Of a stretch of DNA of 34,967 nucleotides, positions 1 to 7,786 are shown piece after piece. Where the stretch lies: NCBI GenBank assembly GCA_902490305.1, contig CABUDI010000019.1:1-34967 (forward strand), read 5' to 3'. A model generated the notes under the pieces. It was not told where the DNA came from and made no database searches. It saw only the letters and a program-made list of their open reading frames with translations. Numbering within the stretch: the first letter of the stretch is position 1; the number at the start of each line of letters is the position of its first letter. This DNA comes from an uncultured Collinsella sp. (GTDB lineage Bacteria; Actinomycetota; Coriobacteriia; Coriobacteriales; Coriobacteriaceae). Both the position numbers and the translations under genes were made by a program.

Positions 1-72
1 AGCTGCGGGAACGGCCTGTCCGCCTAATGTGTTCGGCTGAGATCGGAAATCAACCGAAATGGCAGAAATACC

Positions 73-107
73 AAAAAGGGGGTTGTCCGGTTGTGGACAA
101 CCCCCTT
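73..107 (-). terminator. Intrinsic terminator after gpmI
   Basis: A perfect 13-bp stem (76-88 pairs with 95-107) closes a 6-base loop. Read on the minus strand it is followed by a run of five T (complement of 73-77). It lies 26 bases beyond the gpmI stop codon and closes the gap-pgk-tpiA-gpmI transcript. The bases to its left (1-72) contain nothing I can assign. Confidence 0.92.
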
Positions 108-132
108 ACTAGAAAACGGTATTTGTTTTCTA

Positions 133-1686
133 TTAGGCCTCGGTGGCGAGCACGCGGCCCGTCATCTCGGCGGAAGGCTCAATACCAGCCATGGTGAGCA
201 TGGTCGGAGCGATATCGGAAAGACGGCCGTCCTCGATACCGGTGAGCTGTGCCTTCTCATCAACGATGATGAACGGCACGCGGTTGGTGGTGTGAGCCGT
301 AAACGGATGCTTGGAACCGTCGGAAGCAACGTCAAACATGTGATCGGCGTTGCCGTGGTCGGCGGTAATCAGTGCAAAGCCGCCCTTGGCGAGAATCGCC
401 GGGACAACCTTGGACAGGGCATCGTCAACAGCCTCGACAGCCTTAACGGCAGCGTCGAAGACGCCGGTGTGACCAACCATGTCGCAGTTCGCGAAGTTCA
501 CGATGTAGAAATCAGCGCGATCCTCGTTGATGGCGGCGACGAGCTTCTCGGTAACCTCGGGAGCGCTCATCTCGGGCTGCAGATCGTAGGTAGCAACCTT
601 GGGGGAAGCGACGAGCACGCGCTCCTCGCCCTCCTTGGGCTCCTCGATGCCGCCGTTGAGGAAGAACGTCACGTGGGCGTACTTCTCGGTCTCGGCGGTG
701 TGCAGCTGCTTCAGGCCATTGGCGGCGATAACGTCGGCCAGAACGTTCTCAGGGAACGTCTTGGGGAAGGCGACCTCGACGTCAAACGTCGGATCGTACT
801 CGGTCATCGTCACAAAGTGAGAAAGCTTGATCTGCTCGCGCTCAAAGCCGTCGAACTCCTTGTCCGTGAACACGCGGGTCATCTGACGAGCGCGGTCGGG
901 ACGGAAGTTGAAGAAGATGGCCGCGTCGCCCTCGTGGATGCCCTCGTTGTGGGCAGCGAAGGGCTCGACGAACTCGTCGCCGCGTGGATCCTTCTCGTAG
1001 TAGGCCTTGATACCGGCAACGGGGTCGGTATCAGCATCGGACGCGTTGACCATGACGTCGTAGGCGCGCTGGATGCGCTCCCAACGATTATCGCGGTCCA
1101 TGGCCCAATAACGGCCCGAGACGGTGGCAACGCGAGCGTCGCAACCGGTCTCCTCGGAGATCTTAGCCAGGAAGGCGCAGAACTCACTCATGTAACCGGC
1201 ACCGGACTGCGGGTCAACGTCGCGACCATCCATGAAGGCGTGGACGCGAACGGTCTTGACACCGTGCTCGGCAGCCATCTTGACCAGAGCCTCGACGTGG
1301 TTCATGTGAGAATGAACACCGCCAGGGCTCATAAGGCCCATGAGGTGGAGAGTCTTACCGTCAGCCTTGACGTCGTCCATAGCCTTGACAAAAACCTCGT
1401 TCTTGGCGATGGAGCCGTCCTTGATGGCGTTGTTGATGCGCGAAAGCTCCTGAAACACGATGCGTCCGGCACCGATGTTGAGGTGACCCACCTCGGAGTT
1501 GCCCATCTGGCCGTCGGGAAGGCCCACGTCCTCGCCCGAAGCGCCGAGCGTGGTGTGGGGGTACTTCTCGTACAGGCTATCAAGGAAGGGCGTCTTGGCA
1601 GCGGCGACGGCGTTCTCGCCATCGGCCGGAGCAAGGCCGCAACCATCCATGATGATCAGGAGTGCAGGAAGATGACGTTGTGCCAT
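133..1686 (-). CDS. gpmI: 2,3-bisphosphoglycerate-independent phosphoglycerate mutase
   Basis: Interconverts 3- and 2-phosphoglycerate in glycolysis without the 2,3-BPG cofactor, using two metal ions and a phosphoserine intermediate; cytosolic. The 517-residue length is normal for the family. The N-terminal metal ligand lies in the IIMDGCGLAP motif (D14). The nucleophile is S64 in MGNSEVGHLN, and the second metal site shows as ADHGNADHMFD near the C-terminus, followed by a conserved His segment (HPFTAHTTN). The ATG start is 5 bases after the tpiA stop, with AGGAC as a modest ribosome-binding site. It is the last gene of the gap-pgk-tpiA-gpmI operon and is followed by a strong terminator. Enolase, which is often nearby, is not in the window. 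Confidence 0.97.
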   Translation of the reverse strand: MAQRHLPALLIIMDGCGLAPADGENAVAAAKTPFLDSLYEKYPHTTLGASGEDVGLPDGQMGNSEVGHLNIGAGRIVFQELSRINNAIKDGSIAKNEVFVKAMDDVKADGKTLHLMGLMSPGGVHSHMNHVEALVKMAAEHGVKTVRVHAFMDGRDVDPQSGAGYMSEFCAFLAKISEETGCDARVATVSGRYWAMDRDNRWERIQRAYDVMVNASDADTDPVAGIKAYYEKDPRGDEFVEPFAAHNEGIHEGDAAIFFNFRPDRARQMTRVFTDKEFDGFEREQIKLSHFVTMTEYDPTFDVEVAFPKTFPENVLADVIAANGLKQLHTAETEKYAHVTFFLNGGIEEPKEGEERVLVASPKVATYDLQPEMSAPEVTEKLVAAINEDRADFYIVNFANCDMVGHTGVFDAAVKAVEAVDDALSKVVPAILAKGGFALITADHGNADHMFDVASDGSKHPFTAHTTNRVPFIIVDEKAQLTGIEDGRLSDIAPTMLTMAGIEPSAEMTGRVLATEA

Positions 1687-1691
1687 ATGTC

Positions 1692-2459
1692 CTACTCGCC
1701 TGCCTTGACGACCATAGAGGCGAAGTCGGCAGCCTTGAGCGAAGCGCCGCCCACGAGGGCGCCGTCAACGTCGGGCTTGGCGACGAGCTCGGCGATGTTG
1801 CCGGGCTTGGCGGAACCGCCATACAGCACGCGGATGCCGTTGGCGAGCTCCTCGCCGAACACCTCCTTGAGGGTCTCACGGATAGCGCCGCAGACCTCCT
1901 GAGCGTCCTCGGCGGTAGCGGTCTTGCCTGTGCCGATGGCCCAGATGGGCTCGTAGGCGACGACGACCTGCTTGGGGCAGGTGATCTCAAGGCCAGCAAG
2001 GCCAGCCTTGACCTGGTTCACGACGTGCTCGACATAGGTGCCAGCCTCGCGGACCTCGAGGGACTCGCCGCAGCAGAAGACGGGAACAAGACCGGCGGAA
2101 ACGAGAGCCTTAGCCTTCTTGTTCTGATCCTCGTCGGTCTCGTGGAAGTAGTCGCGACGCTCGGAGTGACCGATGATGCAGTAGGTGCAGCCAGCGGACT
2201 TGAGCATGTCGCAAGAAGACTCACCGGTGAAGGCACCCTTGGCCTCCCAGTACACGTTCTGTGCACCGAGGGCGATGGGGGCAGCCTGAATGCGGTCATG
2301 AACCGTGGTGATGTCGATGGTCGGAGGGCAGACGAGCACCTCGACGCCAGCCGGAACCTCGGGCAGAGCCTGAGCCAGCTCGTCGGCGAGCTTGGCGGCC
2401 TCGGCGACGTCGTTGTTCATCTTCCAGTTACCAGCGATAAGAAGGGTGCGATTAGGCAT
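1692..2459 (-). CDS. tpiA: Triosephosphate isomerase
   Basis: Interconverts dihydroxyacetone phosphate and glyceraldehyde 3-phosphate as a cytosolic TIM barrel. The 255 residues contain all landmarks: AGNWKMN (N11, K13), IIGHSERR with electrophile H98, AYEPIWAIGTGK with general base E170, and the phosphate-gripping VLYGGSAKPGN loop. I place the start at the ATG of MPNRTLLIAGNW. A longer in-frame extension upstream runs through pgk coding sequence and has no family counterpart. This start overlaps the pgk stop by 8 bases (ATGCCTAA), suggesting translational coupling. Confidence 0.97.
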   Translation of the reverse strand: MPNRTLLIAGNWKMNNDVAEAAKLADELAQALPEVPAGVEVLVCPPTIDITTVHDRIQAAPIALGAQNVYWEAKGAFTGESSCDMLKSAGCTYCIIGHSERRDYFHETDEDQNKKAKALVSAGLVPVFCCGESLEVREAGTYVEHVVNQVKAGLAGLEITCPKQVVVAYEPIWAIGTGKTATAEDAQEVCGAIRETLKEVFGEELANGIRVLYGGSAKPGNIAELVAKPDVDGALVGGASLKAADFASMVVKAGE

Positions 2460-3642
2460 CGAGAAGCGCCTCCACTCCGGGCAGGGCCTTACCCTCGACG
2501 AGCTCCATGGAAGCGCCACCACCGGTGGAGATCCAGCTCATCTTGTCGGCCAGGTTGAACTTGTTGACAGCTGCGACGGAGTCGCCACCGCCGATGATCG
2601 AGGTGCAGTCAGCCTCGGCGAGAGCCTCGGCGATAGCCTGGGTGCCGTGAGCAAAGTTGTCAAACTCGAAGACGCCCATGGGGCCGTTCCAGAACACGGT
2701 CTTGGCGCCCTTGACAGCCTCGGCATAGAGCTCCTCGGTCTTGGGACCGATGTCCATACCCTCACGATCGTCGGGGATAGCGTCGGAAGCAACAACCTCG
2801 GGGACAGCGTCCTCGCCAAAGTGATCGGCAACACGGTTGTCGATGGGGAGTAGGATCTTGACACCCTTCTCCTCGGCCTTCTTGAGCATCTCGCCGGCGC
2901 GCTCGACCCAGTCCTCTTCCTTGAGGGACTGACCAACGGACAGGCCCTGAGCCAGGAAGAAGGTGTAGGCCATGCCGCCACCGATGATCAGGGTGTCAGC
3001 GGAGTCGATGAGGTGATCGAGAACGCCGATCTTGGAGGAAACCTTGGAACCGCCGACGATGGCGACGAAGGGGCGCTCGGGCTCGGCGAAGATGCCGGTC
3101 AGCGTGTCGACCTCCTTCTCGAGCAAGAAGCCGGCGACGGCAGGCAGGTAAGCGGCGGGGCCCACGACGGAACCCTGGGCGCGGTGAGCGGTGCCAAAGG
3201 CATCGAGAACGAAGACGTCACCATAGGAAGCGAGCTTCTTGGCGATCTCGGGATCGTTCTTCTTCTCACGCTTGTCAAAACGGACGTTCTCGAGAACGAG
3301 GACCTTACCCGGCTCGACGGCGGCGACAGCCTCAGCAGCCTTCTCGCCGTAGGTGTCAGCGACAAAGGCAACGTCGAGACCAGAGAGCTCAGCGAGCTTC
3401 TTGGCGACGGGCTCGAGGGACAGCTCGGGCTGGAAGCCGGTGCCCTCGGGACGGCCGAGGTGGCTCATGAGGATGACGCGAGCGTTGTGCTCAACGAGGT
3501 AGTTGATGGTGGGCAGGGCAGCCTTGATACGGGTGGTGTCGCCAACGACGCCATCCTTGATAGGCACGTTAAAGTCAACGCGGACGAGAACGCGCTTTCC
3601 GTCGACATCGATGTCGCGGACGGTCTTCTTGGTAAAGGCCAT
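2452..3642 (-). CDS. pgk: Phosphoglycerate kinase
   Basis: Transfers phosphate from 1,3-bisphosphoglycerate to ADP, the first ATP-forming step of glycolysis. The 396-residue, two-domain protein shows the N-domain substrate motif RVDFNVP (from about residue 21), the SHLGRPEG segment, and the C-terminal nucleotide-site glycine motif GGGDSVAAV. The start chosen is ATG-GCC-TTC (MAFTKKTV), preceded by AAAGGTAG. A 12-codon upstream extension is possible but has no ribosome-binding site. It lies 140 bases downstream of gap, behind a hairpin terminator, so it is reached by read-through or by a separate promoter in that gap. Confidence 0.97.
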   Translation of the reverse strand: MAFTKKTVRDIDVDGKRVLVRVDFNVPIKDGVVGDTTRIKAALPTINYLVEHNARVILMSHLGRPEGTGFQPELSLEPVAKKLAELSGLDVAFVADTYGEKAAEAVAAVEPGKVLVLENVRFDKREKKNDPEIAKKLASYGDVFVLDAFGTAHRAQGSVVGPAAYLPAVAGFLLEKEVDTLTGIFAEPERPFVAIVGGSKVSSKIGVLDHLIDSADTLIIGGGMAYTFFLAQGLSVGQSLKEEDWVERAGEMLKKAEEKGVKILLPIDNRVADHFGEDAVPEVVASDAIPDDREGMDIGPKTEELYAEAVKGAKTVFWNGPMGVFEFDNFAHGTQAIAEALAEADCTSIIGGGDSVAAVNKFNLADKMSWISTGGGASMELVEGKALPGVEALLDA

Positions 3643-3665
3643 GTTTGCTTCTACCTTTCGTACGT

Positions 3666-3688
3666 GTCTGCCTCCCATTACGGCAGAC
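3666..3688 (-). other. Stem-loop in the pgk leader
   Basis: Perfect 7-bp inverted repeat: GTCTGCC (3666-3672) pairs with GGCAGAC (3682-3688) around a 9-base loop. It lies between the gap terminator and the pgk ribosome-binding site and ends 23 bases before the start codon. It could shield the 5' end of a pgk-tpiA-gpmI RNA made by processing or by an internal promoter. No T-run follows, so it is not a terminator. Confidence 0.55.
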
Positions 3689-3695
3689 GATTTCT

Positions 3696-3745
3696 TATAA
3701 AAAGGGCGCGACCCTAGGGTGTAAGCCCTATAAGGCCGCGCCCTT
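3696..3745 (-). terminator. Intrinsic terminator after gap, inside the glycolytic operon
   Basis: AAGGGCGCG (3702-3710) pairs perfectly with CGCGCCCTT (3737-3745). On the minus strand the stem is followed by TTTTTATA. It starts 37 bases after the gap stop codon. It should end most transcripts after gap, giving more gap than pgk-tpiA-gpmI mRNA. Confidence 0.8.
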
Positions 3746-3782
3746 CTTTAGACGCTCAACGAGCTATTCGCTAAAAGCTAAA

Positions 3783-4808
3783 TTAAGCAACGAACTTCTC
3801 GAAGTACTTGATGGTGCGGACCATCTGAGAGGTGTAGGAGTTCTCGTTGTCGTACCAAGAGGTGACCTGAACGAGGGTCTGGCCGTTGCCGAGGTCAGAG
3901 CACATGGTCTGAGTGGCGTCGAAGATGGAGCCGTGGGTCTCGCCGACGATGTCGCGGGAGACGATCTGGTCCTCGTTGTAGGCGAAGGTCTCGGGGATGG
4001 TCTCGGCGTAGGCCTTCATGGCAGCGTTGACCTCGTCGACGGTGACCTTCTTGTCAACGACGGCGTAGAGGTTGGTCAGCGAGCCGGTCGGCGTCGGGAC
4101 GCGCTGGGCAGCACCGATGAGCTTGCCGTTGAGCTCGGGGAGAACCAGGCCGATGGCCTTGGCAGCGCCCGTGGTGTTCGGGACGATGTTCTCGGAGCAG
4201 GCGCGGGAGCGACGGAAGTTGCCCTTGCGCTGCGGGCCGTCGAGCGGCATCTGGTCGCCGGTGAAGGCGTGGATGGTGGTCATGATGCCGGACACGATGG
4301 GAGCGAAGTCGTTCAGACCCTTGGCCATCGGGGCGAGGCAGTTGGTGGTGCAGGAAGCAGCGGAGATGATGTTGTCCTCAGCGGTCAGCGTCTCATGGTT
4401 GACGTTGTACACGATGGTGGGCAGATCGCTGCCGGCCGGAGCGGAGATGACGACCTTCTTGGCGCCAGCGTTGATGTGGGCCTGAGCCTTAGCCTTGCTG
4501 GTGTAGAAGCCGGTGCACTCGAGAACGACGTCGACGTCAAGGTCGCCCCAAGGCAGGTTGTTAGCGTCGGCCTCCTTGTAGATCTTGATCTCCTTGCCGT
4601 CAACGGTGATGGAATCCTCGCCAGCAACGACCTCGTGATCGCGAGCGTAGTTGCCCTGCGTGGAGTCGTACTTCAGCAGGTAAGCGAGCATATCGGGAGA
4701 GGTGAGGTCGTTGATAGCGACGATCTCGGAGCCCTCATGACCGAACATCTGACGGAAAGCCAGACGACCGATGCGACCGAAGCCGTTAATAGCAACCTTT
4801 ACTGCCAT
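3783..4808 (-). CDS. gap: Glyceraldehyde-3-phosphate dehydrogenase, type I (NAD type)
   Basis: Oxidises and phosphorylates glyceraldehyde 3-phosphate to 1,3-bisphosphoglycerate with NAD. The 341 residues show the Rossmann start INGFGRIGRLAFRQ, an acidic residue in AINDLT that favours NAD over NADP, catalytic C153 in SCTTNCLAP, H180 in TTIHAFTGDQ, and the C-terminal WYDNENSYTSQMVR motif. The start is the ATG of MAVKVAINGF with a strong AAAGGAGA ribosome-binding site. An upstream in-frame extension is leader sequence. It is first in the glycolytic operon, with its own promoter region at 4809-5001 and its own terminator. Confidence 0.97.
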   Translation of the reverse strand: MAVKVAINGFGRIGRLAFRQMFGHEGSEIVAINDLTSPDMLAYLLKYDSTQGNYARDHEVVAGEDSITVDGKEIKIYKEADANNLPWGDLDVDVVLECTGFYTSKAKAQAHINAGAKKVVISAPAGSDLPTIVYNVNHETLTAEDNIISAASCTTNCLAPMAKGLNDFAPIVSGIMTTIHAFTGDQMPLDGPQRKGNFRRSRACSENIVPNTTGAAKAIGLVLPELNGKLIGAAQRVPTPTGSLTNLYAVVDKKVTVDEVNAAMKAYAETIPETFAYNEDQIVSRDIVGETHGSIFDATQTMCSDLGNGQTLVQVTSWYDNENSYTSQMVRTIKYFEKFVA

Positions 4809-4880
4809 TGTGTCTCCTTTCGTAAGGCCCCCGCGAGCTACAGCGCCCGCCGTTGAGGCCCACAAACTAACCACTCGCCT

Positions 4881-4886
4881 AATATA
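4881..4886 (-). promoter_or_regulatory. Possible -10 element of the gap promoter
   Basis: TATATT on the minus strand, 73-78 bases before the gap ATG, within an AT-rich stretch in an otherwise high-GC region. No convincing -35 sits at 16-18 bases, so the call rests on composition and position. It would give a leader of about 65 bases. Confidence 0.35.
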
Positions 4887-4942
4887 CCTTTTTTTTGACT
4901 TGAATTTCACGAGAATGCTCGAAATTGAAAATCAAATTTACG

Positions 4943-4956
4943 TTAAAACGTTTTAA
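4943..4956. promoter_or_regulatory. Palindromic operator candidate upstream of gap
   Basis: TTAAAACGTTTTAA is a perfect 14-base palindrome with a central CG, the form typical of LacI-family operators. It is 135 bases before the gap start and about 57 bases upstream of the proposed -10. The ten bases TAAAACGTTT recur upstream of the sialic-acid operon (17651-17660). The binding protein is unknown. Confidence 0.45.
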
Positions 4957-5001
4957 AGACTAAAATAGCAGCTAAATCCATATATAAGTCGTTACTTCAA
5001 A

Positions 5002-5931
5002 CTACCTGTTTGCTTCAATGAGCTTTTCAAGCCGTAAAACACGATGGTAGAGGGCTGACTTCGACAAGGGAGGGTCAGCCATCTCCCCCAAATCACGCAG
5101 CGACAGATCAGGATAGCGCTCGCGCAGGTCGCAAAAGACCGCCAAGGCATCCGGAAGCGCATCGCGAAGGCCACGCTGCTCGAGCTCATCGATAAGCGCA
5201 AGCTGATGTTGGGCAGCACCGGCGCTTCTGGTCTGGTTGGCGAGCTCGGCATTCACGCGACGGTTCACATCGTTCTTAACCAACTTGACCGCGCGCGCCT
5301 CCTCAATCTCGGCAACGCTGCGCTTGGCACCAATCAGCTTTAATAGATGCTCGATTTCCTCGGCGCTCTTAATGTACACGGCATATGACCCCCGCCGTGC
5401 ATTAACACGAGCATGGACCCCAATCTGCTCCAACAGATCGCAAAGTCCCTTGGCATATTGCTCGCCCTGCACAGCGATCTCCAAATGAAAATCGCCGCGT
5501 GGATCGGCCACGAAGCCGCCCGCGATGAGCGCGCCGCGGATATAGGCAAGTCTACAGCAAGGACGGGCAACGATATGTCGGGGTACGCCGGCGACAAGTC
5601 CTCCCCTACGGTCGAGGATACCCAGCAGAACCAAGGCCTTATCCAGGTCTGGCTGATCAGGCAAGGTGATGAGGTAGTTTCGAACCTTATGCAAGACAGA
5701 TTTGCGGACGGTGAACTCCGTTTTGAGCTTAAGGATACGATGCGTCAGCGTGATCATCGTGCGCGCGACGGCTCCCGTCTCAGTCGCAACCGTCAAACGA
5801 TACCGCCCAGAGCCGGCAAGCGAGAGCGTACCACTCACGCGCGTGAGGGCGGCGAGCGTCGACAAGTCGCAGTATTCACATTCGGGTTCGCAGCGCGCAA
5901 GCTCGTCGCGCACCTCAGCGGTAAACGACAT
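5002..5931 (-). CDS. whiA: WhiA, DNA-binding regulator
   Basis: WhiA controls sporulation septation in streptomycetes and affects division or chromosome segregation in other Gram-positives; its function in non-sporulating Coriobacteriia is not settled. The 309-residue length fits the family. Residues 1 to about 190 match the degenerate LAGLIDADG-like fold (MSFTAEVRDELARCEP start; GAFIAGG-like segment IRGALIAGGFVADP). The C-terminus has the helix-turn-helix DLSLRDLGEMADPPLSKSAL. The start is the ATG 6 bases after the rapZ stop, with only a weak ribosome-binding site, so coupling to rapZ is likely. The stop is 193 bases before gap and no clear terminator separates them. Confidence 0.95.
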   Translation of the reverse strand: MSFTAEVRDELARCEPECEYCDLSTLAALTRVSGTLSLAGSGRYRLTVATETGAVARTMITLTHRILKLKTEFTVRKSVLHKVRNYLITLPDQPDLDKALVLLGILDRRGGLVAGVPRHIVARPCCRLAYIRGALIAGGFVADPRGDFHLEIAVQGEQYAKGLCDLLEQIGVHARVNARRGSYAVYIKSAEEIEHLLKLIGAKRSVAEIEEARAVKLVKNDVNRRVNAELANQTRSAGAAQHQLALIDELEQRGLRDALPDALAVFCDLRERYPDLSLRDLGEMADPPLSKSALYHRVLRLEKLIEANR

Positions 5932-5937
5932 GCAGGC

Positions 5938-6840
5938 CTATGCCTTCGTGTTGGCGCGCGACAGGTCGCGGTGGGAGATGCTCACATGATACTGAGCGCC
6001 TTCCAGGTAACGGGCCGTGGCCTCGGCAATGGCAACGCTGCGGTGCTGGCCGCCCGTGCAGCCGATGGCGATAGAAAGCTGCGGCTTGCCCTCCGCGATA
6101 TAGCCCGGCATCACCGTATCGAGCAGCTGTGTCCAAGCCTTCCAAAACTCCTGCGTCTTGGGATGGTCCAGAACAAAATCGGAGACCTTTTTATCGAGAC
6201 CGGTCATCGTGCGCATCTCGGGATCGTAGAACGGATTGGGCAGGAAACGAACGTCGATCATAATGTCCGCCTCGACGGGCATGCCGTGCTTAAAGCCAAA
6301 CGAGAACACGTGAACGTCCATGAGTTGCTGGTCGGACAGCTCGGAAAATGCCATACGTAGCTTGTTGCGCAGCGCAGAGGTGCGCAGACGGCTCGTGTCG
6401 ATAATCATATCGGCTCGGTCGCGCACGCCCTGCAGCTGAAGGCGCTCGCGCTGAATGGCATCGGCCGTAGTCTCCCCCGGCTTGGCAATAGGATGACGGC
6501 GGCGATTTTCGCTGTAGCGACGAATCAGCACCTCGTCAGAAGCCTCCAGGAACACGATGTCGCAGCTCATCTCGCGCTCTTCGAGCGCGGCGACCGCATC
6601 GAGCAGCTCGTCAAACAGTCCCTGGCTACGCAAATCGCAGGTGACGGCGAGATGCCTGCCCACGCCCGTATTGATGCCGACGAGCTCGGCAAGCTGGGCG
6701 ATGAGACGCGGAGGCAGGTTATCGATGCAAAAATAGCCCATGTCCTCGAACACGTGCATGGCCTGTGTGCGGCCCGATCCGGACATTCCGGTGATGATGA
6801 CGATATCGGGTATGCGCTCCGAGCGCTCCGCCGCATCCAT
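5938..6840 (-). CDS. rapZ: RapZ family nucleotide-binding protein
   Basis: RapZ-family P-loop protein. In enterobacteria it is an RNase E adapter controlling glmS through a small RNA and senses GlcN6P; in Gram-positives the role is less clear. The 300 residues show the Walker A region GMSGSGRT (18-25), YFCIDNLPP, and the C-terminal signature IGCTGGQHRSV. The Walker A lysine is arginine here, which I recall as usual in actinobacterial members. The ATG of MDAAERSERI follows AGGGAG; longer in-frame starts add unconserved residues. It is normally followed by yvcK and then whiA, but here whiA follows directly. Confidence 0.93.
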   Translation of the reverse strand: MDAAERSERIPDIVIITGMSGSGRTQAMHVFEDMGYFCIDNLPPRLIAQLAELVGINTGVGRHLAVTCDLRSQGLFDELLDAVAALEEREMSCDIVFLEASDEVLIRRYSENRRRHPIAKPGETTADAIQRERLQLQGVRDRADMIIDTSRLRTSALRNKLRMAFSELSDQQLMDVHVFSFGFKHGMPVEADIMIDVRFLPNPFYDPEMRTMTGLDKKVSDFVLDHPKTQEFWKAWTQLLDTVMPGYIAEGKPQLSIAIGCTGGQHRSVAIAEATARYLEGAQYHVSISHRDLSRANTKA

Positions 6841-6870
6841 GGCATCTCCCTTTTGCATGTGCTGCCTCCC

Positions 6871-6908
6871 GAAAACAAGCGCGGGACCCAGCAACCCGGA
6901 TCCCGCGC
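6871..6908 (-). terminator. Intrinsic terminator after nanE
   Basis: GCGCGGGA (6879-6886) pairs with TCCCGCGC (6901-6908). On the minus strand it is followed by TTGTTTTC. It lies 52 bases past the nanE stop and ends 31 bases before the rapZ start, so it separates the sialic-acid cluster from rapZ-whiA. Confidence 0.82.
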
Positions 6909-6959
6909 GGTCAATTGCCTATATTGAGTATACCGCCCCGAGCGGATACGAGGCCTGTC

Positions 6960-7646
6960 TTACGCCTCAAGCGCAGCCTTGAACCAACTCGTAATACTCG
7001 TGGGGTGCGTGATGGCGGTGCCGACGACAACGGCCCAGGCGCCAGCATCGATCGCGGCGCGAGCCTCCTCGGGCGTGTGCACGCGGCCCTCGCAGATGAT
7101 GGGAAGACCGGGGAATTCCTCGGTCGCCTGACGCAGGAGCGGCAGATCGGGGCCATCGGCCATGGTACAGTCGATGGCGGCGACGCCGTGAGAAAGCGTG
7201 GTGGATACCAGGTCGAAGCCCATATCAACCGCACGGCGAATGTCCTCGATGGTGGCGCAATCCGCCATCAGGAGCACACCCTCCTCGTGCAGCGGGCGGA
7301 AGGTATCCTCGACCGTCTTGCCATCGGGGCGCGGACGATCGGTGGCGTCGATCGCCACGATATCGGCACCGGCAGCAACGCAGGCGCGAGCGTGACGCAG
7401 CGTCGGCGTGATGTAAACGCCCTCGTGCCCATCCTTCCACAGGCCGATGACGGGAACCTCACAGCGACCCTTAATGGCGGCAATGTCGGCAAGGCCCTGG
7501 CAGCGAATGGCGGCGGCGCCGCCGAGCTCGCAAGCACGCGACATTTGAGCCATGGTCTCGGGCGTACGAAGCGGCTCGCCCATATACGCCTGAACGCTCA
7601 CGACGAGCTTGCCCTTCAGGGACTGGATCAAAGGATCAACGGTCAT
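6960..7646 (-). CDS. nanE: N-acetylmannosamine-6-phosphate 2-epimerase
   Basis: Converts ManNAc-6-P to GlcNAc-6-P, the step that feeds sialic acid into amino-sugar catabolism. The 228-residue TIM barrel has the NanE landmarks: LVVSVQA near the N-terminus, GLWKDGHEGVYITPT, the IDATDRPRPDG motif, MADCAT, CEGRVHTPEEA and VVGTAITHP. The ATG of MTVDPLIQSL is chosen: AGAAAGG lies 11 bases upstream. A TTG seven codons earlier would place the ribosome-binding site inside the gene. It is the last gene of the cluster, separated from nanK by a 140-base gap almost filled by a long hairpin, and followed by a terminator. Confidence 0.95.
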   Translation of the reverse strand: MTVDPLIQSLKGKLVVSVQAYMGEPLRTPETMAQMSRACELGGAAAIRCQGLADIAAIKGRCEVPVIGLWKDGHEGVYITPTLRHARACVAAGADIVAIDATDRPRPDGKTVEDTFRPLHEEGVLLMADCATIEDIRRAVDMGFDLVSTTLSHGVAAIDCTMADGPDLPLLRQATEEFPGLPIICEGRVHTPEEARAAIDAGAWAVVVGTAITHPTSITSWFKAALEA

Positions 7647-7671
7647 GTTCGACTCAACCTTTCTCAAAACA

Positions 7672-7769
7672 GCCTTCTGAGACGCCGCACCTTGACGTTC
7701 AAACCGTCGCTCGCGTACCGAAGTACGCTTCGCTCCTCTTTCACGTCAATCTGCGGCACCTCAGAAGGC
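7672..7769 (-). other. 98-base intercistronic stem-loop with UUCG-capped inner hairpin
   Basis: Three stacked stems are visible: 7672-7681 with 7760-7769 (10 bp), 7684-7689 with 7752-7757 (6 bp), and 7692-7698 with 7743-7749 (7 bp). They enclose the inner hairpin 7713-7728, read on the minus strand as GCGTAC-TTCG-GTACGC. The C(UUCG)G tetraloop exists only in the minus-strand RNA, which is the direction of nanK-nanE transcription. The outer stem is followed by TGTTTTGAG and then the nanE ribosome-binding site. It may be an attenuator, a partial terminator, a processing site or a dispersed repeat; I cannot tell which. Confidence 0.7.
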
Positions 7770-7786
7770 ACACTTGGTAGTTATGT

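Noticed and set aside
91..1902. Long plus-strand open frame (603 codons) opposite gpmI and tpiA
   Set aside because: It is antisense to two certain enzymes, has repetitive Val/Gly/Asp/Leu-rich composition from mirrored codon bias, and crosses a terminator and a gene boundary.
7672..7769. Insertion-sequence or MITE remnant between nanK and nanE
   Set aside because: No target-site duplication or transposase fragment is visible, and the UUCG loop is strand-specific. Only a genome-wide copy search could reopen this.
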